64,000 nt of DNA from Marinomonas sp. MED121 (GTDB lineage Bacteria > Pseudomonadota > Gammaproteobacteria > Pseudomonadales > Marinomonadaceae), in the NCBI RefSeq assembly GCF_000153025.1, contig NZ_CH672435.1, positions 37,913-101,912 of the forward strand. The letters are read 5' to 3'. A program made the translations under genes and the position numbers. The notes below the pieces were generated by a model that searched no databases, had not been told where the DNA came from, and saw nothing but the letters and a program-made list of their open reading frames with translations. Numbering within the stretch: position 1 is the first letter of the stretch; each line of letters opens with the position of its first letter. Shown here piece by piece: positions 35,927-43,318 of this stretch.

Positions 35927-36655
35927 TCAGCGTCTGGATTTTACGGCGTAATCAGTAAAAACTTTACCAAAGGGCTCTAAATATTCATTATTTTGAGGAA
36001 TATAAAAACCCAGCCTACTATTAAATTCGCTTGGGGTTAAATTTTCCCTCTCATAAAGCTCATATAATACTTCTACAACATGACACCCGAATGTTGCCTC
36101 AATTTCCCTCGATATATCTGCCTCATGTCCAACCCACACTGAGTGAACTCCTAATTTCACATAATGAGGATGTTCATAAACAAAATTAAGATAAGCTCGT
36201 AAATGATTAAATGATTTTTCTTTAGCGTTCCAAATTAAAGTCCATAACATGTGTTTAAGTAAAACAGCATATTCAATCTTTTCTTCAAGATTATTTATCC
36301 AATCGAATACTTTATTTGAATCTTGAAAAGTAATGGAAACTTTTTTATGTAGCTCCCAAATTTCTTTAGCGAACCTGACATCAACTAAATTTTGAAATAC
36401 TTTTACAACATCATGTCCAACAAGTTCGCTTACTTCTGCTCTGGAGTGAATTCCAGAAGCTGGAATCAAGCGAGATTTGACAAAATAAAAAAACGAGCAG
36501 TTACTACAATAGCCGATACAACCACTAAATGAACACCAATCAACCCAAGGAGTTAAAGCACCTTTACAAGACTCACAATTGGGGTTGGTCCATTTTTTAA
36601 TGGAATTACTTTTTGGGTTAAATCCTTGAAGAATTCCCCATTTTACTTGATTCAT
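35927..36655 (-). CDS. Unrecognised protein with N-terminal zinc-ribbon-like cysteines
   Basis: 242 residues; no family recognised. The first 60 residues hold two CxxC-type pairs plus further cysteines (CESC, then CSFSGCIGYCSNC), which suggests bound zinc. The rest is soluble, rich in aromatic residues and apparently helical, with no membrane segment. ATG at 36655 is preferred over the GTG at 36664 because AGGTGA lies 5 bases before it. A perfect 7-base inverted repeat lies 18-33 bases upstream and could be an operator. The gene sits alone between the NRPS locus and a divergent LexA-box locus. Confidence 0.7.
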   Translation of the reverse strand: MNQVKWGILQGFNPKSNSIKKWTNPNCESCKGALTPWVDWCSFSGCIGYCSNCSFFYFVKSRLIPASGIHSRAEVSELVGHDVVKVFQNLVDVRFAKEIWELHKKVSITFQDSNKVFDWINNLEEKIEYAVLLKHMLWTLIWNAKEKSFNHLRAYLNFVYEHPHYVKLGVHSVWVGHEADISREIEATFGCHVVEVLYELYERENLTPSEFNSRLGFYIPQNNEYLEPFGKVFTDYAVKSRR

Positions 36656-36672
36656 CGATTTCACCTATAAAT

Positions 36673-36688
36673 AATACACTCGTGTATT
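36673..36688 (-). promoter_or_regulatory. Inverted repeat upstream of the zinc-ribbon gene
   Basis: AATACAC and GTGTATT form a perfect 7-2-7 palindrome just before the start of the minus-strand gene at 36655. Its position fits a repressor site over the promoter. No regulator is identified. Confidence 0.4.
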
Positions 36689-36877
36689 TTGAATACTGTC
36701 GAGAAAGTTTACAAGAATAGCCATTAATAATTATGAATAGCTCATTGCTATAAAAAAATTTTAAATAAAATTGACTAAAACCTATATTGGCGGGTGTTTG
36801 CATTACTTACTGGATCAGAAAAATTTAAGATACCCAAGGACAGGGCCACTGATCAACCATCAACAAGGAGCGTTACA

Positions 36878-36949
36878 ATGGAACAAGTTTTACTGCTATT
36901 AATGGATCTAGTTGGAATGGGTGTCACGATAAGCTTTCCAGGAGATTAA
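36878..36949 (+). CDS. Possible 23-residue hydrophobic peptide
   Basis: ATG at 36878 is preceded by AAGGAGC with 6-base spacing, one of the better ribosome binding sites in the accessory region. The product starts MEQVLLLLMDLVGMG and ends in SFPGD: mostly hydrophobic with a few acidic residues. It lies 31 bases before a LexA box and upstream of the unknown gene at 37145. It might be a leader peptide, a small membrane peptide or a chance frame. No homologue is known to me. Confidence 0.35.
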   Translation: MEQVLLLLMDLVGMGVTISFPGD

Positions 36950-36977
36950 GTTAAGTATTAATAGTTAAACCACTTAA

Positions 36978-36997
36978 AACTGTATATTTATACAGCA
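36978..36997 (+). promoter_or_regulatory. LexA (SOS) box
   Basis: AACTGTATATTTATACAGCA contains an exact CTGT-N8-ACAG and matches 17 of 20 positions of the gammaproteobacterial LexA consensus TACTGTATATATATACAGTA. It lies 148 bases before the start at 37145, so it could govern that gene or a short transcript before it. Confidence 0.7.
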
Positions 36998-37080
36998 CAT
37001 TAATTTATTAGAATGATTCATTTACAGCGTTTACTTGCTATCAAAGCGCGCTTCATTAGAAATGAATTTAAAACTTATAG

Positions 37081-37109
37081 TTGACAAGAAATAATATTGA
37101 GTCATAAAT
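37081..37109 (+). promoter_or_regulatory. Candidate sigma-70 promoter for the gene at 37145
   Basis: TTGACA (37081-37086) is a perfect -35 element; ATAAAT at 37104 (17-base spacer) or CATAAA at 37103 would be the -10. It lies downstream of the LexA box, so if this is the only promoter the box would act from about 85 bases upstream. Confidence 0.4.
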
Positions 37110-37144
37110 AAAAATCGAATATGTTAACAAAAAAGGATTTTTAT

Positions 37145-38014
37145 ATGTGCTCAGATCCAAAACAAACCGCGAATACCCCACAATCAAAGTTTGTAAAACA
37201 ATGGTTTCGACCATTATTTCAAAGTGTAGAAACAAAGCAGTTTCACTATGACCTGATTACCAAAAGAGTGTCTGATATAAAAAAGAAAAGAGAGCTTTGG
37301 AAAGATCATTCCACGTACTTTGATTCGTTTAGTTTCTATTTCGATGAAAGATATAAAAAGGTTAGCTTTTACGAATTATTCTCTGAGCCTGCATTACAAA
37401 GATTAAAGCAACATTTGGCTTTAACAACCTCTCCAGTTGCAATGTGGAAAAGTGTATCTCAGGATACGTTACTTTTTAGAGATATATCTAAAGTAGTCGA
37501 TGTGATTTACCGACAAAGCTTGTTTACGACATTCATTGATTCCAACGTAGTAAAAGTTAATGTCTTTACTAATTGGATTACTAACTACCCCTTAAAGACA
37601 ACATCAATGGTGTTAGCTACACCTTTTCATTATCTTTTAAGCAATGATAAAAGTCAGTTTATTGATAGCCACAAGAAAGGTCTAATGATGTCTTTTTTAC
37701 CCGTATTTCCGCTTATAACTGGTGCTTGTATAAATTGGGGATTTAAAAAAGCAGCCTTTAGAACAATCGACTTCGCCTCAAATAAATATCAATTAACGCC
37801 TCAATCAGTCAAATTCCTTAAATTTCCAATTAGGCTATATTTTTGGGGAGCGGTAGGTATAGGATTAATGCAATTTATAACTACTGAATATGAAGCTATG
37901 AGGCTAGCACCGAAGTATTCACCTTCAAAACTAAATGAAAAATATCTTACAAAAGCCATTATGCCTAAACCAACAACCACTGCGGCGGTACCTAAAGACC
38001 CATTGACAGTTTAG
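37145..38014 (+). CDS. Unrecognised protein with hydrophobic segments, behind a LexA box
   Basis: 289 residues; I do not recognise a family. The N-terminal 140 residues are charged and helical in character. Then come hydrophobic stretches near SMVLATPFHYLL, GLMMSFLPVFPLITGACI and LYFWGAVGIGLMQFI, so two or three membrane helices are likely. The C-terminal tail is Pro/Thr-rich. ATG 37145 has AAAAGG 7-8 bases upstream; the in-frame ATG at 37121 has none. A strong LexA box at 36978 and a TTGACA -35 at 37081 lie upstream, and a clear terminator follows at 38082. SOS induction is an inference from the box. Confidence 0.7.
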   Translation: MCSDPKQTANTPQSKFVKQWFRPLFQSVETKQFHYDLITKRVSDIKKKRELWKDHSTYFDSFSFYFDERYKKVSFYELFSEPALQRLKQHLALTTSPVAMWKSVSQDTLLFRDISKVVDVIYRQSLFTTFIDSNVVKVNVFTNWITNYPLKTTSMVLATPFHYLLSNDKSQFIDSHKKGLMMSFLPVFPLITGACINWGFKKAAFRTIDFASNKYQLTPQSVKFLKFPIRLYFWGAVGIGLMQFITTEYEAMRLAPKYSPSKLNEKYLTKAIMPKPTTTAAVPKDPLTV

Positions 38015-38081
38015 CTAAAAGGCTTTTCCTGTGATCGGTTAGTTCAAACTACCAACTTAACTTTACTAGAAGCTAGAAACC

Positions 38082-38109
38082 AAAAACACCCCAGCTAAGG
38101 GGCGTTTTT
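38082..38109 (+). terminator. Rho-independent terminator after the gene at 37145
   Basis: AAAAC-A-CCCC and GGGG-C-GTTTT pair around AGCTAA and run into a T tract. The loop and flank resemble the hairpin at 39097-39122. Confidence 0.75.
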
Positions 38110-38225
38110 GTTTAACCGTCTAGCAAAACACTTAGGACATCCAACCTAAAATCTATTGAACCTTGGGATTATAGAGTGGTCAAATTTAAAAAGGGTGTCC
38201 ATGGAAGAAGTTTGCATTAATAGAA

Positions 38226-38414
38226 TCAATCGGCATTTTTATTCTCCTTTTTATTTGTATTGTCCCAATTTTTCCCCCAAGCTGCTTCACCACATTGAGT
38301 ACAAACATAATCCCCTGTAGAAGCATCTCGATCATATTCTTTTTCTAATTTTGGGTGCTCACAAGGCTTATCACCCCAATTAAGTCTAAGTTCATTAGAT
38401 GTTTTCGCTTGCAT
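38226..38414 (-). CDS. Small CxxC protein, unrecognised
   Basis: 62 residues with CEHP near 18 and VCTQCGEAAWG near 37, a pattern that suggests a single zinc ribbon or rubredoxin-like knuckle. The ends are polar and Lys/Asn-rich. AAGGAG lies 6 bases before the ATG, which supports it as a real gene. Its neighbours are also short orphan genes on the same strand but with separate spacing, so an operon is not evident. Confidence 0.6.
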   Translation of the reverse strand: MQAKTSNELRLNWGDKPCEHPKLEKEYDRDASTGDYVCTQCGEAAWGKNWDNTNKKENKNAD

Positions 38415-38680
38415 ATTTATCTCCTTGAATATAAGTCACTTTATTAATTGGTATACCAAACTTCAAACGGAAAGAAGTGAAATCAATTTCTTCCATCTAC
38501 TGTAGAAGCGTGTAAATGTACTATATATTTCCGAAAATATACCAGTGTTAGAGAAATGAATACACATCCATTTAACAATTTAATTAACACTCTCTCAAAG
38601 AGCGAAAAAAGCAATAAAAGATCGTTTTCATTTACTTCCCAAGCACTATGTATCGGATTCAACTATTAATTATGCTTAAC

Positions 38681-38998
38681 TTAGTCTTCGTCGCAATCCT
38701 GACATTCGAATTCAGGAGTACTTTCCAGTTGAGCCCCTCCAGTTAAGCTAGTGACCTCAACATTAGTAACCACACTTCCTTCCATGCCAGAAGTATAAGT
38801 AACAGTTGCAGAGGCTTTTACATTTTCAGCTGTATCTTCAGCAATTAATGTTGCTTGGTATTCTGTAACATCTTCTTTAAATATTGGTGGTGTAACTTCT
38901 TTGGCTTCACCTGTTTGAGTAAAGCCATCTAGCTCAAAAGTTTCTCCGTCAGAATTTTTAAATTCAAGAGATGTCGTCTGTTCAACAGTAAATGACAT
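38681..38998 (-). CDS. Hypothetical acidic protein
   Basis: 105 residues, strongly acidic, rich in Thr/Val/Glu, with alternating residues that suggest a beta-sheet fold. It ends in ECQDCDED, so a C-terminal CxxC is present. No signal peptide or membrane segment is seen. Function unknown. It lies between two other small orphan genes on the same strand. Confidence 0.5.
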   Translation of the reverse strand: MSFTVEQTTSLEFKNSDGETFELDGFTQTGEAKEVTPPIFKEDVTEYQATLIAEDTAENVKASATVTYTSGMEGSVVTNVEVTSLTGGAQLESTPEFECQDCDED

Positions 38999-39096
38999 TA
39001 TGGTCGTCCTTAATTATAATTTTTTGAATACACACTTTAGATGGGGACCTTGTAATTAGATTCAAGTCAGTATTCATTTTAAAACTTCCTTAACAC

Positions 39097-39122
39097 AAAA
39101 CGCCCCTGCTAAGGGGCGTTTT
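39097..39122 (-). terminator. Terminator of the gene at 39126-39356
   Basis: AAAACGCCCC and GGGGCGTTTT form a perfect 10-bp stem around TGCTAA. It is bidirectional in form and lies directly after the minus-strand stop codon. Confidence 0.75.
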
Positions 39123-39125
39123 TGT

Positions 39126-39356
39126 TTACTCGCCTAGTGTCGGTCCGGTGGCTTGTTTTATATTGTTAATCACTCCATCTACCCAGACTGGGTGCTTTTG
39201 TAGTTGGCTGATTTGGATTTGATAACCTCGGATGAGTCTTACCATATCCATGGCGTCTGCTTGAGGGGGGATGATGACAACGGGCTCACTCAACTTCATA
39301 GAGCGGACCATGGTATTTAAGAATTGGAGTTTATCTATATCATCATGGACAGCCAT
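39126..39356 (-). CDS. Small hypothetical protein
   Basis: 76 residues, soluble, probably helical (MVRLIRGYQIQISQLQ is amphipathic). No family is recognised. Support comes from the strong terminator right after its stop and the absence of a better frame. Function unknown. Confidence 0.5.
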   Translation of the reverse strand: MAVHDDIDKLQFLNTMVRSMKLSEPVVIIPPQADAMDMVRLIRGYQIQISQLQKHPVWVDGVINNIKQATGPTLGE

Positions 39357-39393
39357 TCCTAATTAACTTCGATCTGGCAACATGAAGCACTTG

Positions 39394-39693
39394 TTAAGTA
39401 CCTTCTCGTTCAGTTAAATCATATTGATGAAGTACATAAAGACCTAATAAAAGCAGTACAACACTTAGAGGGAGCCAATTCAAAACACGCCATAATCCAA
39501 ACCAATCTGTTGGATCAATTGCCCACTGAAAATTTATCTTTGCAAGAACATCAAGAAATGATATTTCAATCCATGTATCTGTACGGAGGTATTTGTAAAG
39601 CTGAAAAATCAATACCCCAGGTGCAGATAAAGTTATTAATACACCAGAAGTAACATGAAAGAGTCTATCAAACTTAGTTCTTTCTTTAGACAC
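39394..39693 (-). CDS. Small membrane protein, unrecognised
   Basis: 99 residues with two hydrophobic helices, near VLITLSAPGVLIFQLY and LPLSVVLLLLGLYVLH, separated by a Trp-rich loop of about 40 residues that should face one side of the inner membrane. No catalytic motif is visible. It lies 37 bases upstream of the small gene at 39126 on the same strand and may be co-transcribed. Confidence 0.55.
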   Translation of the reverse strand: MSKERTKFDRLFHVTSGVLITLSAPGVLIFQLYKYLRTDTWIEISFLDVLAKINFQWAIDPTDWFGLWRVLNWLPLSVVLLLLGLYVLHQYDLTEREGT

Positions 39694-39798
39694 GCATTCT
39701 CCTTGAATAGCTTAAAAATTAATATGAACCATAACTATTCCCACATATATTATTTACATGGACATCCATCAGTAATTACATGGACACCCAACCTAAAG

Positions 39799-40092
39799 TC
39801 ACTGTGCACCTGGTTCGGTTCTTTTCGCAATTTCTTCATGGTTGCGAACGACACTTGCTATGATTTTTTCTAAGTATGACTCTGCAAACTCAGGATCAAG
39901 CCCATATTGCAATGCCAGTTCGTTGACTCTTTTAAACTGAATGGATTCACGATCACCATCCTTTGCAGGCAACCCATTTTTCGCTTTATATTGCCCTACT
40001 CTATTGGTAACTTTAAATCGCTCAGAAAACATAGCGACAATTGCGTTATCGATATTGTCGATACTCTTTCTCATATCTTCCAATGTTTCCAT
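39799..40092 (-). CDS. Chorismate mutase, type II (AroQ fold), monofunctional
   Basis: 97 residues matching the short all-helical AroQ-class mutases: METLEDMRKSIDNIDNAIVAMFSERF, then the Lys-containing KAKNGLPAKDGDRE and RVNELALQYGLDPEF. This class converts chorismate to prephenate; a close relative, PchB, acts on isochorismate. Without isochorismate synthase or other salicylate genes here, chorismate mutase is the safer call. The start at 40092 is chosen because AGAGGAG lies 5 bases upstream. It stands alone and no link to the NRPS locus is evident. Confidence 0.8.
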   Translation of the reverse strand: METLEDMRKSIDNIDNAIVAMFSERFKVTNRVGQYKAKNGLPAKDGDRESIQFKRVNELALQYGLDPEFAESYLEKIIASVVRNHEEIAKRTEPGAQ

Positions 40093-40442
40093 TATTACTC
40101 CTCTGACGCTTAACGTTCGTTTGAGCATCTCACTTTATCAAGACATTGCATTCTAAAAGAGATTAAGTACAACATCATCTGAATTTTATTCACTTCATCA
40201 TTTTTAACGATTTATACTTGAGAGCCTGACAAAAAACCAAAGTTAATGACTAATTTTAAGATGTTTTTTTAGTATTTCAGAGTTTAGCCGGAAGCGATTC
40301 TCGCGATAACGATATGATTAGTTTTATTAATTTATGTTTTTGAGAATAAAATAAAGCTTAAGTATGAGGTTAATGCGTTTAAGGATTGGGGTCAGTGAAA
40401 TATCCAACGCCCCCATTTTATCTGACCTAATTACCCTACCCG

Positions 40443-40637
40443 TTAAAGCAATCCATTCAAAGAAATCAATTCAAGATATTCAGTGAGTTTGAAAGCTAGT
40501 TCTTCCGGTTGATTCTCTCTTTCATTACCAATAAAAGAAAATAAAGCGTTGGTTTGAGTCTGGTTGGCTTTGGCGACTTAGATACGAGTCTTGATACTCG
40601 CATGCATAGACAAATCAGGTGTCTTTTCTAACTTAGC
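40443..40637 (-). pseudogene. Decayed transposase C-terminal fragment (IS200-like/COG1943 style)
   Basis: The minus strand reads LEKTPDLSMHASIKTRI, a stop, then VAKANQTQTNALFSFIGNER and LAFKLTEYLELISLNGLL. This resembles the C-terminal part of bacterial transposases that end in a pattern like F-G-x-x-R ... P-F-x-L-x-D-Y-L-E-L-V-D-x-x-G. An in-frame stop and loss of the catalytic N-terminal part show it is dead. Assignment is from memory of the family. Confidence 0.5.
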
Positions 40638-40697
40638 TCGAACTGGGTTTATTCTTTAATTCAGGTAAGACATAAGCCATACATATATAAGTTACAA

Positions 40698-40723
40698 AAA
40701 GCCGAAACACGTGTTTCGGCTTT
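40698..40723 (-). terminator. Perfect palindrome downstream of the flavoprotein gene
   Basis: AAAGCCGAAACAC and its exact complement GTGTTTCGGCTTT abut with no spacer. It lies about 95 bases past the minus-strand stop at 40819 and can fold as a terminator-like hairpin in either direction. Confidence 0.6.
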
Positions 40724-40818
40724 AAAAATGTTTCAGAAAAAAAGAGCTTCAGAAAAAAGCTGTTTCAGATAAAGTGCTTCAAAAGAGAATGTCCCTTTTA
40801 AAGTTTATGGATAAACCA

Positions 40819-41997
40819 TCACACATATTGCGCAGCACAATAACCACTCGCCCAAGCCCATTGGAAGTTGTATCCGCCTAACCAACCTGTGACATCGAGC
40901 ACTTCACCAATAAAAAATAAGCCCTTAACGTCTTTTGCTTCAAAGGTTTTTGAAGACACATAGTTAGTATCCACACCACCCAAGGTCACCTCAGCTGTGC
41001 GATAACCTTCTGTGCCATTGGGTTTAATCACCCAGTTATGCAGTATGTCGGCGATTTCTTCAAAGGTCTGATTAGCATATTCAGCTAAAACACCTTGCCA
41101 TTTGTGATCTTCAATTAGCATACTGGCCAAGCGTTTTGGTAATAGCTGGGAGAGCACTTTATCAATTTGGCTTTTCGGGTTCTTTTCTCTCGCTTCAACC
41201 AATAATGAGTAGATAGACTCTGCTGGGTAAAGGTCGATTTTAAGCTCATCTCCAGGCAGCCAATGATTGGATATCTGTAAAATAGCAGGGCCACTTAAAC
41301 CTCTGTGGGTGAATAGCATGGGTTCTGTGAAACGGGTTTTATTGGCCGTAACAGACACATCACAACTGACACCCGCTAAGGGTTCGAATTTCGCTTTCAA
41401 ATCTGGTTGCAAGGTGATCGGCACTAAACCTGCTCTTGTTGGCAATACTTCAAGGCCAAACTGTTCTGCTATTTGATAACCAAACCCCGTTGCCCCTTTA
41501 GAAGGGATGGATAATCCACCGGTTGCAATCACTAAGGACTCGCAAATAAAAGTGCCTTGGCTTGTTTCAACCTCCTTGCTCTCACCTAGGTCTGTCACTT
41601 TAACAACCTTGGTATTTAGCGAAAGATTGACACCCGCCCATTCACATTCGGTTAACAAGATAGAGAGCAGGTCTTTTGCACTTTTCTGACAAAAGAGCTG
41701 ACCTGGAGCTTTTTCAACATACTCTAAACCATGCCTGTCCATAAGCTCGACAAAGTGACTTGGCCCATAACGTTTTAAAGCGGATATGACAAAGTGAGGG
41801 TTTTGCGATAGAAAATGTTTCGGGGAGGCATCCATATTTGTGAAGTTACAACGCCCACCACCAGACATGATGATTTTCTTACCTGCCATATTTGCATGAT
41901 CGATCAAGGTCACAGATCGACCTCGATAAGCGGCATTGGCAGCACACATTAGACCAGAGGCACCCGCCCCTATTATCAGCACATCTATTTTCTTCAC
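40819..41997 (-). CDS. HI0933/BaiN-family NAD(P)/FAD-dependent flavoprotein
   Basis: 392 residues. A Rossmann FAD-binding N-terminus (VLIIGAGASGLMCAANAAYRG) is followed by the family's MAGKKIIMSGGGRCNFTN. Near the end are GGVDTNYVSSKTFEAKDVKGLFFIGEVLDVTGWLGGYNFQWAWASG, the HI0933 signature. Members are soluble flavoproteins, some of which reduce C=C bonds of bile acid intermediates; the role in marine proteobacteria is not established. The length fits the family. It stands alone in its strand block. Confidence 0.9.
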   Translation of the reverse strand: MKKIDVLIIGAGASGLMCAANAAYRGRSVTLIDHANMAGKKIIMSGGGRCNFTNMDASPKHFLSQNPHFVISALKRYGPSHFVELMDRHGLEYVEKAPGQLFCQKSAKDLLSILLTECEWAGVNLSLNTKVVKVTDLGESKEVETSQGTFICESLVIATGGLSIPSKGATGFGYQIAEQFGLEVLPTRAGLVPITLQPDLKAKFEPLAGVSCDVSVTANKTRFTEPMLFTHRGLSGPAILQISNHWLPGDELKIDLYPAESIYSLLVEAREKNPKSQIDKVLSQLLPKRLASMLIEDHKWQGVLAEYANQTFEEIADILHNWVIKPNGTEGYRTAEVTLGGVDTNYVSSKTFEAKDVKGLFFIGEVLDVTGWLGGYNFQWAWASGYCAAQYV

Positions 41998-42615
41998 TTA
42001 CACTCACCCTTTTAAAGACAAGGCATTATAGTGATTCGCTCCATGTATTACAGTCTTTTTAAGCAAGCGCTAAAATTTATTTCAAAGGGCGTTAAAGTTA
42101 TCCACACCTAGTTTAATCAAGCCTCATAGCAGCCACATTTAAATTTCAAATGTCTGAATTACCGAGCTTTTCTCAGCGAGTTTCCAGCAATGAGCAAGGA
42201 ATAAAGAAATACATTCTAACTTTCTAATTAAAAAGGTGACATCTGATGACTTGACAATAATTCTGTCCACAAAAACCGTGAAAAAATCTGTGGGAATTCC
42301 ATTTTTTCAATTAAAAAACAATAACTTAAATAACAAAAAAACTTTTTTACCCTAAAGCACTTCTAACTTGTCAAGATTTTAGGAAGCTAGAAATAAAAAA
42401 AATATCGTCGTAAAAAAACCTTATTCTGTTTATTTAAACAGTAGTTTTTTTATCAAAAATAGGCATCAGGGCTAACAAAATATAAAGTTTCTAAATTATT
42501 TTCATAAAAAATAATTTTTTTTATTCATGTGGATATCTTTAAACATTTTTACTTGATTAATTTACTGTATGTTTATACAGTACTGTATATAAATTCAGCA
42601 ATCGAGATAAAAAGC
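41998..42615. other. AT-rich intergenic region before the LexA-controlled gene
   Basis: This 618-base region is very AT-rich, with A and T runs. It has one perfect DnaA-type box (TTATCCACA, 42098-42106) and weaker look-alikes near 42263 and 42288. Its right end holds the tandem LexA boxes. No gene or tRNA is seen. Confidence 0.5.
42563..42600 (+). promoter_or_regulatory. Tandem LexA (SOS) boxes
   Basis: Box 1 (42563-42582), TACTGTATGTTTATACAGTA, matches 18 of 20 consensus positions with exact CTGT-N8-ACAG. Box 2 (42581-42600), TACTGTATATAAATTCAGCA, matches 7 of the 8 core bases. They overlap by 2 bases and end 15 bases before the ATG at 42616, where LexA would block initiation directly. Confidence 0.8.
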
Positions 42616-43203
42616 ATGAAAAAGCCAATCTTTAATGCACCTTTTAGTCATAATGTTTATTTGCTCTTGGGGCTATTTGTTTTAGCCATCTACTCTCCGG
42701 CCAAAGATGTTTTCACTTGGGTAAGTAAAGAGTTTAAAAATGAGCAAATTCAGTTAATTGACATCTCTTTTGGCAATAAGCTTCCTTGGCAAAAACAAGC
42801 ACAAGATTACACTTATTTAGCCACATCAAATAATCAAGCCGCCTATCGTCCACAAATCATTCATACCCGTTTAAAGCTTAGTAATCCTAGCAATGAAAGT
42901 AAGTCCTTTAAAAAAATCTGGCTCACCTTTGAACACGCCAACGGCGCCACTGAATACACGACGGATTACAGCCTTTATCATATTAAGACAAGACAAAAGC
43001 TCGTGGGCTCTAGTGTAAAACTGGCTGCAAACAGTGAAATTGAATTGCTAGCCTCCTATCGTTTTATCCCTAGCTATCCAAATAGCAAACCACAAAATTT
43101 GAAAGTTTCTTGGGAAAATGAATCCTATTTAAGAAAAAAAGGCTGCCAACTTAACTTTGAAAATTTAGCAATGAATGACTTCGGTCAAACTTGTTCAAGA
43201 TAA
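42616..43203 (+). CDS. Unrecognised membrane-anchored protein under LexA boxes
   Basis: 195 residues. After a short polar start, one hydrophobic segment (VYLLLGLFVLAIYS, about 12-27) should anchor it in the inner membrane with the remainder in the periplasm. The outer part alternates polar and hydrophobic residues, suggesting beta-sheet, and has two cysteines near the C-terminus that could form a disulfide. I recognise no family. ATG 42616 is chosen because longer in-frame starts would run through the LexA boxes. Expression should rise on DNA damage; a division-inhibitor or envelope role is only a guess. The iron operon downstream has its own regulatory site. Confidence 0.75.
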   Translation: MKKPIFNAPFSHNVYLLLGLFVLAIYSPAKDVFTWVSKEFKNEQIQLIDISFGNKLPWQKQAQDYTYLATSNNQAAYRPQIIHTRLKLSNPSNESKSFKKIWLTFEHANGATEYTTDYSLYHIKTRQKLVGSSVKLAANSEIELLASYRFIPSYPNSKPQNLKVSWENESYLRKKGCQLNFENLAMNDFGQTCSR

Positions 43204-43248
43204 GCAAGCAGTTGTTCTAAGGTTGAAAATTAATTCTAAAACGCACTT

Positions 43249-43267
43249 GATAATGATTTTCATTTTG
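43249..43267 (+). promoter_or_regulatory. Candidate Fur box before the imelysin operon
   Basis: GATAATGATTTTCATTTTG matches 15 of 19 positions of the classical GATAATGATAATCATTATC iron box, 51 bases before the start at 43319. The downstream gene families are known to be iron-linked, which strengthens the call. Confidence 0.7.
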
Positions 43268-43318
43268 ACTACGATATCCATTAATTAATCAAGCAATCCA
43301 TCTAATCGGAGTCGTTAA

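Larger units (their letters stand above)
40093..40818. other. Gene-poor gap with a transposase remnant and a palindrome
   Basis: This 726-base stretch has no intact gene. It holds the transposase fragment at 40443-40637 and the palindrome at 40698-40723. The remaining 350 bases near 40100-40440 show nothing recognisable. Confidence 0.6.

Noticed and set aside
36618..36803. 61-codon minus-strand frame upstream of the zinc-ribbon gene
   Set aside because: It overlaps the start of the 35927-36655 gene and its promoter region and has no RBS or recognisable sequence.
39799..40092. Isochorismate pyruvate lyase for a salicylate siderophore
   Set aside because: No isochorismate synthase or salicylate-activating enzyme is present, and the peptide starts with a fatty acid instead.
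42090..42310. Replication origin
   Set aside because: Only one perfect DnaA box and none of the genes usual near gammaproteobacterial oriC.
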